From: Natronocalculus amylovorans
GTDB taxonomy: Archaea; Halobacteriota; Halobacteria; Halobacteriales; Haloferacaceae
Assembly: GCF_023638035.1 (NCBI RefSeq)
Contig: NZ_JAKRVX010000002.1
Location: forward strand, 310,001 to 374,000
Direction: 5' to 3'
Length of the DNA: 64,000 nucleotides
Below are positions 36,207 through 45,123 of the stretch, piece by piece. The notes under the pieces were generated by a model. It searched no databases and was not told the DNA's origin. It worked only from the letters and a program-made list of their open reading frames with translations. Position 1 is the stretch's first letter, and each line of letters opens with the position of its first letter. The position numbers were made by a program, and so were the translations under genes.

Positions 36207-36851
36207 CTATCCAGTCAGTTGCTCGCCAATCAGCAGCTGAAGTCCAAAGCCGACCAGAACGGATCCCGTGAGCCATCTAATTCCTGCGGTAAGGCGAGGT
36301 GATTCCGACAGTATTTGGCGAGCACCATTTGCAGCAATTGCCACCCCGGTTAAATACAGCAGCGTAATCACCGCATAGATTCCACCCAACACAAACAGCT
36401 GGACGCTTGTCTGCCCGCCACCATCAACGAACTGCGGCAAAAATGCAAGAAAAAACAACGCAACCTGCGGATTGAGAATGTTTATCGTTGCACCATCTCG
36501 ATAGGCCATCATTGGATGCTGGCCAGCATCCCCGTCGGAGATTGCGAACGCTGCACGATTGCGGATCGTTTTGATACCGAGATAGCACAGATAGAACGCA
36601 CCTGCGTATTTAACAAGTGAGAATGCAACCGCAGAGGTTCGAAGCAGGACGGAGAGCCCAACAACTGCCGCAGCAGTGTGAACGAGGATTCCAGTGGTTG
36701 TTCCACAGGCGGCCGCAATACCAGTGTCTCGGCCGCTTCCAATTCCTTGTGTGAGGACGTACACTGTGTCAGGGCCTGGAGAGACAATAAGCGCGGTTGA
36801 CGCACCAATAAACACCACGAGAGTAGAGAGTTCAACGATCGAGAGTGGCAT
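36207..36851 (-). CDS. LysE/RhtB-family amino acid exporter
   Basis: A 214-residue membrane protein with six hydrophobic helices. It has the LysE signature IVSPGPDTVYVLTQGIGSGRDTGIAAACGTTTGI (written as SPGPDTVYVLTQGIGSGRDT and AACGTTTGI), and YAGAFYLCYLGIKTIR in the middle. Family members export basic or hydrophobic amino acids and homoserine; substrate is not determined. It is convergent with mutS, 5 bases away, and divergent from mutL. There is no regulatory gene next to it. Confidence 0.88.
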   Translation of the reverse strand: MPLSIVELSTLVVFIGASTALIVSPGPDTVYVLTQGIGSGRDTGIAAACGTTTGILVHTAAAVVGLSVLLRTSAVAFSLVKYAGAFYLCYLGIKTIRNRAAFAISDGDAGQHPMMAYRDGATINILNPQVALFFLAFLPQFVDGGGQTSVQLFVLGGIYAVITLLYLTGVAIAANGARQILSESPRLTAGIRWLTGSVLVGFGLQLLIGEQLTG

Positions 36852-36940
36852 TCAGTATCGAGTAAAATGCAATCACTGATGAAAAGTCCGTGGCCTCCGG
36901 CGAAGTATGATTGAGGAGGGGGATGCCTCTCGGAGGAAGG

Positions 36941-36948
36941 TATAAATT
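36941..36948 (+). promoter_or_regulatory. TATA box of mutL
   Basis: TATAAATT lies 28-35 bases before the mutL ATG at 36976, the spacing of a leaderless haloarchaeal promoter. The run GAGGAGGGGGATG just upstream (36913 on) could start a 39-codon open frame but it overlaps mutL out of frame and is not called. Confidence 0.5.
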
Positions 36949-36975
36949 AGCTCAGTGGTTCCACACCAATGAACG

Positions 36976-38673
36976 ATGTCCGACCGATCGATCCGTCGGC
37001 TCTCAGATGCGACTGTCAATCAGATTGCTGCAGGGGAGGTGATTACGCGCCCATCGCGAGTTGTTGAAGAACTCCTTGACAATGCGATCGATGCAGCTGC
37101 AAGCCGGATTACGATCGAGGTCGAAGGCGACGGAACCGATCGAATTACAGTCAGTGATACAGGACACGGAATTGCTCGCAAAGACGTTGTACGCGCTCTT
37201 GAGCGGCATACAACAAGTAAGATTCAACCAGAGAGTACCACGCTCATTGAATCCGTCCAAACGTTAGGATTTCGGGGTGAAGCGTTGGCAGCAATTGCTG
37301 ACTGTGCGACAGTGACGGTGGAAACAAATACTGGGGAACCCCGAGGGACAAAAATAACAACGGGTCCGGATGATGAGCCGGTTCGACACGATGTGGGCCA
37401 TGCACAAGGGACCACGGTCACAGCCTCAAATCTATTTGCGAACCGACCCGCACGAAACGCATCGCTCGCAAAACCGGAAACCGAGTTTCGACGGATTACG
37501 GAGGTTGTGAGCGCGTATGCGCTGCTGTATCCGCAGATTCGGTTTGTGTTGCGTCATAATGGTACTGAGACTCTTTCAACAACCGGAACCGGAATAACCG
37601 CATCTGTACTAGGTGTCTACGGCCGAAAAGCGGCACAGCATACACGATCGATCGACCATCGGCAAGCAGTCTCTATTGACCACGGAGGGACTCATGCCCC
37701 ACGCACAACTGAAACGCAGACAGTCCGCATCAGCGGGTTTTTGCTCGCCCCAACGATTGTCCGCCGATCGAACACCCACACGACAGTTGCAATCAACGGC
37801 CGCCCAGTCAGACAGAGTGCCATTAGGGATGCAGTCGTCTCGGGGTATGGATCGCGGCTAGGGTCCAAAGAGTATCCGATCGCAGCGATCTCAGTAACCG
37901 TTCCACACTCCCTTGTCGATCCGAATATCCATCCAGCCAAACAGCGAGTGGGGTTGGTTGGTGAGGATGAGATTGCGGCCGCAGTGTCAAAAGCGATCGA
38001 AACTGCACTCACGTCAGGTGATGAACGAATCGCAGCGCAAACACCAACCGACCTCACGACAGAGCTAGCCGACACAACACCTGATTCGCGCTTCGATCGG
38101 CTCACTGTAATCGGCACGTTTCGTGAGCTGTATATTCTCTGTGAAGCGGCTGATGAGTTACTCGTTATCGACCAGCACGCAGCACACGAGCGGGTGAACT
38201 ACGAACGCCTACAAGCAGCGTTTGCCACGGAACCGATCAGATCGGAGCCGATCGATCCGCCACAAACGGTATCGCTGTCAGCGACAGCACAAGCAGCAAT
38301 GGAGGAGTTTGCGGATGAACTCACCGCATGTGGGTATGAGTACGAGTTGTTCGGCGGCACAGTAGTTCGTGTGACAGCAGTACCGGCTCCGTTCGGACGG
38401 CCAGCGAATCCAGGCTCACTACAAGATGTACTGACCGCGCTTCAACAGGGTATAGAACGACCGCCCAGAGAGCAGTTCCTCGCTTCGCTTGCCTGTCATC
38501 CATCGCTCAAAGCAGGCGACTCACTCTCAGTGGATGATGCACAACTGCTCCTCGATCGGCTTGCAGAGTGTGAGTCACCATATCGATGTCCACATGGCCG
38601 CCCGGTGATGACAACGCTCTCGGAACGGTCAATTGCACAACAACTCGGCAGAAATGTATCTCGGTTCAGGTAG
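36976..38673 (+). CDS. mutL: DNA mismatch repair protein MutL
   Basis: Links MutS to strand removal. The 565-residue protein has the GHKL ATPase motifs NQIAAGEVITRPSRVVEELLDNAIDA, SDTGHGI and RHTTSKI, LGFRGEALAAI and PNIHPAKQRV (NVHPxK-like). The C-terminal domain keeps the endonuclease motif DQHAAHERVNYE (DQHAX2EX4E) and the zinc-site partners LACHPSLKAG and CPHGRPVM, so it should nick DNA itself, as in organisms without MutH. A TATA box stands 28 bases before the ATG. mutS lies 0.8 kb upstream with an unrelated exporter on the other strand. Confidence 0.95.
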   Translation: MSDRSIRRLSDATVNQIAAGEVITRPSRVVEELLDNAIDAAASRITIEVEGDGTDRITVSDTGHGIARKDVVRALERHTTSKIQPESTTLIESVQTLGFRGEALAAIADCATVTVETNTGEPRGTKITTGPDDEPVRHDVGHAQGTTVTASNLFANRPARNASLAKPETEFRRITEVVSAYALLYPQIRFVLRHNGTETLSTTGTGITASVLGVYGRKAAQHTRSIDHRQAVSIDHGGTHAPRTTETQTVRISGFLLAPTIVRRSNTHTTVAINGRPVRQSAIRDAVVSGYGSRLGSKEYPIAAISVTVPHSLVDPNIHPAKQRVGLVGEDEIAAAVSKAIETALTSGDERIAAQTPTDLTTELADTTPDSRFDRLTVIGTFRELYILCEAADELLVIDQHAAHERVNYERLQAAFATEPIRSEPIDPPQTVSLSATAQAAMEEFADELTACGYEYELFGGTVVRVTAVPAPFGRPANPGSLQDVLTALQQGIERPPREQFLASLACHPSLKAGDSLSVDDAQLLLDRLAECESPYRCPHGRPVMTTLSERSIAQQLGRNVSRFR

Positions 38674-38817
38674 CGTCTGCGTGTTTCACCGATTGAGATA
38701 ATTTTATACTACTAGCGTAAATAATAGAATTAAGCAAGAACGTGTACATCTTAGGTCCTCCTCGAATAAGATGAAACGCGTTCGGATACGTAATATGACG
38801 ACTGGTAGGCGAATTCA

Positions 38818-40904
38818 ATGGTAGTATTGTTTTGTATTGAGGATGAAAAATTAGTAGACTGCATTTATACAGATCTGGACGCGCAGTGTGAGCTTATCCG
38901 TGTTGATGACCTCTCGACCATAGAGCGTGACGCAGACGTGTCTTGTGTCATTGTCGATGATACGCTCGATCGAACGGCACTGATAACGCAGCTTGAGCGA
39001 ATCACAGCGGATGCAGAGATTCCATCGATCATTGTTTCATACAACGGGGATGATCAGCTTGCAGGGTGGGCAAGCCAGCACCCGCAGTGTTATTACACAA
39101 CAAAACAGCTGTTGCAGAGCGGTGAACACAACATTGATTCATTGGTTGATGAAGTTACAACCGTTTCTCAGAAGCTGCAGAGTCAAGACGCAATGGCAGC
39201 AATTGGTGCTGCCGATGAGGGGATTGCCATTCTGGACGGCGAAGGAATATACACGTATGTTAATCAGGCATATGCATCGTCGTACGATCAAACACAAGGG
39301 ACAGTAATCGGTACGCATTGGCAATCACGATATCCAACGGATGAGATTCAGCGGTTTCATACGAATATTTTAAGCGCCGTTGATGAAACAGGATCGTGGA
39401 ACGGAACGGTAACCGCACTGCGTGATGGTGGGAAAACGTTCCCAGAAGCGCTCTCAATCACCAACTTGGACGATGGTGGATACGTTTTCATATCGCGGGA
39501 TATGTCCAACCCCGTTCAACAGCAGACAGAGTTGCAGGTCAAAGACAAAGCGATGAATGAAGCGAACGTCGGGATGGTTCTCACAGATCCAAAACAGCCC
39601 GACAACCCGATTGCTACGCGAATACGGGGTTTTCCCGAATGACGGGATACGACACCGAAAATGTAATTGGGAGAAACTGCCGATTCCTCCAAGGTGAAAA
39701 AACGGATCAAAAAAGCGTTGCATCAATTCGGGATGCGGTGGCTGCTGGTGAGCCGATTGTCACCGAAATATATAATTATCGTGCTGATGGGACACCATTT
39801 TGGAATCGGATTCAAATTGACCCTATTTTCGGACCGGATGGATCGGTGACCCATTTTTTCGGGCTTCAACAAGACATTACGGAGGAAGTCGCCAGGCGCG
39901 AACAGTTAGGGCAGTACGAACAGACAGTCCAAGCTGCAGGAGATCCGATCATTGTTATCGACGATCGTCTTACCGTCTGTGCATGTAATGAGCAGTTCGA
40001 GGCCTTTCTTGACCGCACAAAATCAGAAATCATTGGCTCGGACCTATCGCAGTATATTGAATCCCCACAAAAAGATGAGTTATATATTACGAGCTCAGCA
40101 GGAACAACAAAAATAGAAGCGGTTTTTGAAACGAGAACAAAGCTTCATGCGTTGTGTGAGCTAACGTTTGCTCCACTCAGCGCGCGTGATTCACCTGGTG
40201 ACGCTGTTATTGTGCTCCGTGAAATAACAGCCCAGCGCCAGCGAGAGCAACGACTCGCGGTATTTGATCGAATCCTTCGACACAACATTCGGAATAAAAT
40301 CGGCATTATTCGTGGTCACCTAGAGATTGCAGAAGAAAATACCGAAGCGGACCGATCGGTGGATGCAATTCAAACAGCTCACGAAGGGTCCACAGAACTC
40401 CTCGAACTCGCAGAGAGCGCTCGTCTATTTGAAAAACTCCTGCAACAAGACCGTAATATCGATACGGTCGTGCTCCACTCAGTGTTACAATCCGTTTTCT
40501 CCGGGTCAGAGCGAGATGTATCGCACACAATATGTATCGAAGAAACGCTGTCGATTCAAACAGATAAAGAGCTGCTACAGCAGGTTTGCCAGCTTCTTAT
40601 CCAGCTTGCAATTGCTCACAGAATCGCAAAGCCAACGATATCGATACACATTGAAGAATCAAGCACGATCGATATTGTTGTGACAATGGAGCAGGTACAG
40701 CTTCCAGAGCACGAGTTAGCAGTGATTCAACAGGGTGAAGAAGCACCACTGATCCATAGTGATGGAATACAACTGTGGTTTCTCAAATGGGCGCTTATTG
40801 AGTTGGGTGGCGATATTGACGTTGTGCAACACTCGACCGCTACTGCGGAAGTTCAGCTCTCATTTCCAACAGCACTGTTTCAGAATACCACAGTCGGTCG
40901 ATAG
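38818..40904 (+). pseudogene. LOV/PAS sensor histidine kinase-like gene broken by a one-base frameshift
   Basis: Two open frames overlap by 4 bases: 38818-39642 and 39639-40904. Together they read as receiver-like domain, PAS, LOV-type PAS, PAS and kinase core. At about 39612-39614 the expected NPI-[V]-YANTGFSRMTGYD becomes out of frame: one base appears missing after ATT, giving the stop at 39640. The second frame goes on with ENVIGRNCRFLQ, where Cys at 39678-39680 is the flavin-binding Cys of blue-light LOV domains. The H-box FDRILRHNIRNKIGIIRGH is kept, but the ATPase region lacks Asn-rich N-box and Gly-rich G1 (QLLIQLAIAHR, SDGIQLWFLKWALI). Decay or sequencing error are both possible. Confidence 0.85.
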
Positions 40905-41186
40905 CTACCAGTCCTTACAGCTGGCGCAGACAAAGGAGCCATCATCGCGCCACTGTCGTTGTACAACGGCACCACACTGATCGCAGGCAACACCATCTGG
41001 AGACCATCTGTAGGTTGCAATCGCAGCCGTCGTTTCCGTAGGCGATGTGTTCACGTTCTGTTCGGTGTCCATATCAGTCGTAGCCGATGGAGAGTTGTCA
41101 ACAGCATCTGTATTTGAGGTTGCATTCACAGGAGATTCTTCTGGAGCAGCAAACTCATCGAGCGATCGGTTCTTTTCTGGTGACAT
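40905..41186 (-). CDS. Small acidic protein with C-terminal zinc ribbon
   Basis: A 93-residue protein. The first 60 residues are Thr/Ser/Asp-rich and disordered-looking; the end has CDQCGAVVQRQWRDDGSFVC followed by ASCKDW, a CXXC...CXXC zinc ribbon. I recall similar haloarchaeal proteins beside lysS (DUF7573-like), function unknown. Its stop lies against the stop of the converging kinase pseudogene, with no bases between. It follows lysS by 13 bases? No: on the minus strand it lies upstream of nothing and its start at 41186 is 14 bases after the lysS stop at 41200, so it may be co-transcribed with lysS. Confidence 0.7.
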   Translation of the reverse strand: MSPEKNRSLDEFAAPEESPVNATSNTDAVDNSPSATTDMDTEQNVNTSPTETTAAIATYRWSPDGVACDQCGAVVQRQWRDDGSFVCASCKDW

Positions 41187-41199
41187 GGTTTCGGTTTGG

Positions 41200-42867
41200 T
41201 TATGCTACTCGACGGAGCCGGTCAACGACGAAGGCTTGTTCGAGTTCTCCGAGGAACTCGCCAAGCCGTGGACCCTGTGTCTCATCGAAAAAGAGACGAT
41301 AGCCTGCTTCGAACAGTGCGCTCACTTCGATATCGTTTGCTCGTGCGGTGTCGTAGATCGCGCCTTGAATCTCCTCACCTGTATGGCCCTCAGAAACGAA
41401 GGCTGCAAGATCGTCTAGTGCTGCAGTAACATCTGACTCAAAGGAGACGTCCGGAAGCTCCGTCTGAAGCCGGTAGTTGTAGGCGTTATCCATTCGCTCG
41501 GCCCATTGTCGTGCCTTTTCAACGCGAGCCAGTGCACGGTCGATCGCTTCGTCACTTGCATCCGCAGGGATATGTCCTTCATCACGAGCAAGCTGTTCGC
41601 GGAATGTCGGATCATCAACCATTCCAAGCACTGCAGCGAACGTGTATGGAAGCCGGATTCGATCGGGGTCGATCGACGCAACAACAAACGGGTAGGCTCG
41701 TTCTGCAAACCGGGTAAGATCGTCGTCATCGACCTCACCAAAGTATGCTTGCTCGAAGCGGTCGAAGTTATCAACAAGCTGATCAAGCCGTGAGAGGTCA
41801 AGATCGCGTGCTTTCTTTGGATTTAATGCAAAGAAGTATCGGAGCACTTCGGGCTCAAGCAGTTCGAGAATCTCTGGAACAGTGACGATGTTTCCAGCGG
41901 ACGAGGAGAGCGCCTCACCATTGAGTGTGAACCACTCATACACCATTGGCACTGGTGGTTCGATACCAAGCACGTTGCGAGCGATATCCGCACCGGACGG
42001 CCATGACCCTTCCGCGTGGTCCTTTCCAAACGGCTCGAAATCAACACCGAGAACCTGCCACTGCCCCGGCCATTCGAATCGCCATGGGAGTTTTCCTTCA
42101 CGGAACGTCGCGGTCCCTTCATATCCACAGCCATCGATCGTATTGTCGCCAACGGTCATATCTGTACAGACGTACGAAACCGTCTCTGCATCAAGATCAA
42201 TCTCGGTGATCGTTTCGGTGATCTTCCCACAGGATTCACAGACCGGATTGAACGGAATATACTCCTCATCAACCTTTGACTGATACTGTGACAGCACGTT
42301 ACGGGCGTTCTCGATATCGGAGAGCACCGTGTGTGTAACCGGATCGAACACGCCATCTGCGTACAGTTCAGTGTTCGAAAGCATCTCAACTGGGACGCCA
42401 AGTCGATCTGCATCTGCTTTCAGCAGGCTTGCAAAGTGTGCTGCGTATGAGTCGCTCTCCCCAAATGGATCTGGGATCGCCGTGTATGGCTTTCCAAGGT
42501 TTCGGCCAAGTGCACCAGCATCAACCTCACCAAGGCCAACAATTTCACCCTCGCTGTTTGCAAGTTTGCGTGGAAGCTTTCGGAGCGGGTCTTTATCATC
42601 CGATGTAAACACTTGGCGTACCTCGTGCCCGCGTTCTCTGAGCACTTCTGCAACAAAGTACCCACGCATGATCTCATTGAAATTACCCAAATGAGCTACT
42701 CCTGACGGTGAAACACCGCCTTTGATCACGATCGGCTCATCCGGATTGCGGGCTTCGATCGCATCTGCAACCTCATCGGCCCAGAAGGCATGATGGACGA
42801 TTTCCTGATTATCTTCATCTTCTTCAGGCGCGGACAACGTGTGCGGGGATGTGTTTGTGTCACTCAT
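41200..42867 (-). CDS. lysS: Lysyl-tRNA synthetase, class I
   Basis: Charges tRNA-Lys with lysine. The archaeal class I enzyme: KGGVSPSGVAHLGNFNEIMRGYF carries the HIGH-like HLGN near residue 57 and ALSSSAGNIVTV the KMSKS-like loop. CESCGKITETITEIDLDAETVSYVCTD contains the zinc-binding Cys pairs, and the C-terminal part is helical. 555 residues. Its start shares one base with the stop of the uridylate kinase gene (ATG at 42865-42867, TAA at 42867-42869 on the minus strand), showing co-translation. Most archaea have either this class I enzyme or a class II LysRS. Confidence 0.96.
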   Translation of the reverse strand: MSDTNTSPHTLSAPEEDEDNQEIVHHAFWADEVADAIEARNPDEPIVIKGGVSPSGVAHLGNFNEIMRGYFVAEVLRERGHEVRQVFTSDDKDPLRKLPRKLANSEGEIVGLGEVDAGALGRNLGKPYTAIPDPFGESDSYAAHFASLLKADADRLGVPVEMLSNTELYADGVFDPVTHTVLSDIENARNVLSQYQSKVDEEYIPFNPVCESCGKITETITEIDLDAETVSYVCTDMTVGDNTIDGCGYEGTATFREGKLPWRFEWPGQWQVLGVDFEPFGKDHAEGSWPSGADIARNVLGIEPPVPMVYEWFTLNGEALSSSAGNIVTVPEILELLEPEVLRYFFALNPKKARDLDLSRLDQLVDNFDRFEQAYFGEVDDDDLTRFAERAYPFVVASIDPDRIRLPYTFAAVLGMVDDPTFREQLARDEGHIPADASDEAIDRALARVEKARQWAERMDNAYNYRLQTELPDVSFESDVTAALDDLAAFVSEGHTGEEIQGAIYDTARANDIEVSALFEAGYRLFFDETQGPRLGEFLGELEQAFVVDRLRRVA

Positions 42868-43586
42868 TATTCGCTCTGTGCCCAGTAGGTTGGCTCATCG
42901 CTTCCCGCAGGTACGATGTCTGTCCCAGTGTGCTCACCGTTAAGCACCGCAGATTTCACACGGTCTGGATCATTTCCATCAAGAACGATCGAACGCATAC
43001 CAGATCGTTCAATGAGTTTCGCAGCAAGGAGGTCAACCGGCGCAGATGCACCAGCACCACGGCTCATTGGGACAATGACATTAACGAGATCCTCCGGCGA
43101 CATCGTCTCAAACTGTTCTGCATCAGGATTCGTTGCTGGATCGCTATCGTAGACGCCATTGGCACCCGTTGCGTACACAAGGAGATCTGCATCAATATAC
43201 TCTGCAAAAGCTGCAGCAACAGCGTCGGTTGTTTGTCCGGGCATGACGCCCCCCATAACGGTGACATCGCCGCGCCGAAGCGACTCTCCAGCTTGATCAT
43301 AGTCCAGTGCAGGTGTTGGCCGCACACCGGAGCCAAGCGCAGAGATCAACAGCCGTGCATTAATTCGGGTCACATCGATACCGATCTGATCGAGCTGTAC
43401 TTCATTTGCACCCAGCTCGCGAGCAGCACCAATATAGTCACGGGCAACACCACCGCCACCGACGACGATTCCAAGTTCACAGCCCTCGTTGGCTAACGAT
43501 TCGATGACGGCAGCATGTGCATCAACCCGATCGGGATCGAGTTCGGGCGCAAGCACACTTCCGCCCAGCGAAATCACGACTCTCAT
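42867..43586 (-). CDS. pyrH: UMP kinase (archaeal uridylate kinase)
   Basis: Phosphorylates UMP to UDP. The 239-residue protein is an amino-acid-kinase-fold enzyme: MRVVISLGGSVLAPELDPDR, GIVVGGGGVARDYIGAARELGA, LDQIGIDVTRINARLLISALG and VYATGANGVYDSDP; these match archaeal UMP kinases. Start set at ATG 43586 (MRVVISLGG), because 86 further upstream residues are basic and do not look halophilic. It overlaps lysS by one base and is divergent from the MobB-MoaE gene. A typical two-gene set in haloarchaea, UMP kinase and LysRS. Confidence 0.93.
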   Translation of the reverse strand: MRVVISLGGSVLAPELDPDRVDAHAAVIESLANEGCELGIVVGGGGVARDYIGAARELGANEVQLDQIGIDVTRINARLLISALGSGVRPTPALDYDQAGESLRRGDVTVMGGVMPGQTTDAVAAAFAEYIDADLLVYATGANGVYDSDPATNPDAEQFETMSPEDLVNVIVPMSRGAGASAPVDLLAAKLIERSGMRSIVLDGNDPDRVKSAVLNGEHTGTDIVPAGSDEPTYWAQSE

Positions 43587-43700
43587 TGCAGCATCGTAGC
43601 TTTGATTTGGCCTTAAGAGTTGCCAACTGCTGGTTTCGCGTCCCTCCATGCCGTGGTGAACGTCGACACGCTCAAGCCGTTTCGTCTCGGGATGTGTGAT

Positions 43701-44489
43701 ATGCACACACTGAGTGTTATTGGTCCCGGATCGATCGACGTTATCGATGCAGTTGCGGACCGACTTGATGGACGTGTTGCCGTGATCGAGTGGAGCTCTG
43801 ACAGTGAAAACACAGCCGTCGAAGATACACGGTATCTGGTTCACGCAGATGGGACATGGAGTGGACAGGGAGAGAAAACAACGCTTGACCGTCTACTCGA
43901 TCAGCTCTCGACAACACATGAGTATGCATTATTATCGGGTACCACACGTGCACGCGTGCCGACGATTGTAATCGGAGATAAGACCGCTATAGAAAGTGGA
44001 ACCGTTATTGAGACTGTTCCTGATGCCGATTCGGTTGATAGCTCCGCAGTAGCAGAGTCGATCAAAGAGTATGAACCGTATATTACACTCGCAACACTCA
44101 TCGAACAGGTCAAAGCAACACCCGGTGCTGAGCGATCGGGTGCAATTGCAACCTTCACTGGGCGTGTTCGAGCCAAGGACAGCGACGATGACAGCCCAAC
44201 CGAGTCATTGACATTCGAAAAATACGATGGCGTTGCGGAAGCCCGGATGGAGAAGATCGAATCCGAACTTGCAGCACGAGAAGGTGTCTTTTCGGTTACA
44301 ATGCACCACCGTGTTGGGCGGATTGAGGACGGGGAAGATATCGTATTTGTTGTTGTCCTTGCCGGTCACCGGACGGAAGCCTTCCGAACTGTTGAGGATG
44401 GCATCAACCGGCTGAAGGATGAAGTGCCAATATTTAAAAAAGAAGTGACGACTGACGAGGAGTTTTGGGTTCACGATCGATCAAGCTAG
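43701..44489 (+). CDS. moaE: Molybdopterin synthase catalytic subunit MoaE with degenerate MobB-like N-terminal domain
   Basis: Builds the dithiolene of molybdopterin from precursor Z with sulfur from a MoaD-type protein. The 262-residue protein has two parts. Residues 1-110 resemble MobB (MHTLSVIGPGSIDVIDAVADRL, LSTTHEYALLSGTTRARVPTIV) but the P-loop Lys/Thr is missing. The MoaE part begins near GAIATFTGRVRAKDSDDD, with LTFEKYDGVAEARMEKIESEL, VTMHHRVGRIEDGEDIVFVVV, and KKEVTTDEEFWVHD at the end. In Haloferax the MoaE partner is modified by SAMP1. Start at ATG 43701 (MHTLSVIG); 27 further codons are open upstream. Confidence 0.92.
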   Translation: MHTLSVIGPGSIDVIDAVADRLDGRVAVIEWSSDSENTAVEDTRYLVHADGTWSGQGEKTTLDRLLDQLSTTHEYALLSGTTRARVPTIVIGDKTAIESGTVIETVPDADSVDSSAVAESIKEYEPYITLATLIEQVKATPGAERSGAIATFTGRVRAKDSDDDSPTESLTFEKYDGVAEARMEKIESELAAREGVFSVTMHHRVGRIEDGEDIVFVVVLAGHRTEAFRTVEDGINRLKDEVPIFKKEVTTDEEFWVHDRSS

Positions 44490-44784
44490 TCTCCCCAAAT
44501 ACACGCGCACCACCACTCACCCCAGACGAATAAGGCAATATTTGCTTGTTTTGTCAGACACAATTCGTATTGTTGATATATAAATTGCCATTATATATTA
44601 ATTATTATATCTCGAAACAAAGTCTGAGAGATCATTATAAAATTTGAAATTGGCTAATAAAACGTCTTCAGCGGTGCTTTTCAATCGGTTTTATTTACTT
44701 ATCGAAGTAAATCCGATCGAACTCTGTTCAACAGTCTGTCCTTTATATTACCCTCTCACGGTAAGGCGTGATTGAGGTATCACA
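44490..44784. promoter_or_regulatory. AT-rich intergenic region with an 18-base dyad and TATA box
   Basis: No gene seen in these 295 bases. The middle is very AT-rich (44575-44640). TTTACTT-ATCG-AAGTAAA (44694-44711) is a perfect 7-base inverted repeat around a 4-base centre. TTTATATTA at 44742-44750 lies 34 bases before the ATG of the next gene and is the likely TATA box, so the dyad about 32 bases further up may bind an activator. Confidence 0.5.
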
Positions 44785-45036
44785 ATGAGCGCAACAGCAA
44801 ACCCCTCCACGAACGCGAGCTCGAACCCGAAAGAAGAACGCCTGAAAGCATACCTGCTTGAAAAAGCACAAGATGGCGAAATGTATTTTAAGGGTAAATT
44901 TATCGCCGACGACGTTGACCTCTCACCAAAAGAGATTGGTGCGCTGATGGTCAAGCTTCGAGACTCTGCAACGGAGCTTACCGTCGAGAAATGGTCCTAT
45001 ACAGGTGCGACAACCTGGCGTATCGAAACTGCGTAA
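44785..45036 (+). CDS. Small haloarchaeal protein of DUF7123 type
   Basis: An 83-residue soluble protein. After a Ser/Asn/Thr-rich start, it has EERLKAYLLEKAQDGEMYFKGKFIADDVDLSPKEIGALMVKLRDSA (read as EERLKAYLLEKAQDGEMY, KGKFIADDVDLSPKEIGALM and KLRDSA), helix-turn-helix-like. It ends with a strand WSYTGATTWRIE. This is a widespread haloarchaeal family that I recall as DUF7123; function is unknown, but the shape suggests a small DNA-binding or regulatory protein. Strong TATA box upstream and an 18-base dyad suggest that it is actively regulated. Confidence 0.75.
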   Translation: MSATANPSTNASSNPKEERLKAYLLEKAQDGEMYFKGKFIADDVDLSPKEIGALMVKLRDSATELTVEKWSYTGATTWRIETA

Positions 45037-45123
45037 TTTCACTGCTTTTCCCCGCTCGTGGTGCAACCGTGTATGGCGGATAACTCACCACAGTTTATAC
45101 TCCCCCATCCCGTAGCCGCGGTG

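Noticed and set aside
36945-36965. tRNA-like string TTAGCTCAGTGGTT before mutL
   Set aside because: It resembles a D-arm but no acceptor stem, anticodon arm or T-arm follows, and the mutL ATG comes 11 bases later.
36924-37043. Short open frame starting after GGAGGGGG before mutL
   Set aside because: A 39-codon frame overlapping mutL out of frame, with no family pattern; the leaderless mutL promoter explains the region.
38674-38817. Possible leader peptide ATG at 38771 (13 codons)
   Set aside because: Too short and without a recognisable pattern; the 144-base gap is otherwise only AT-rich promoter-like sequence.
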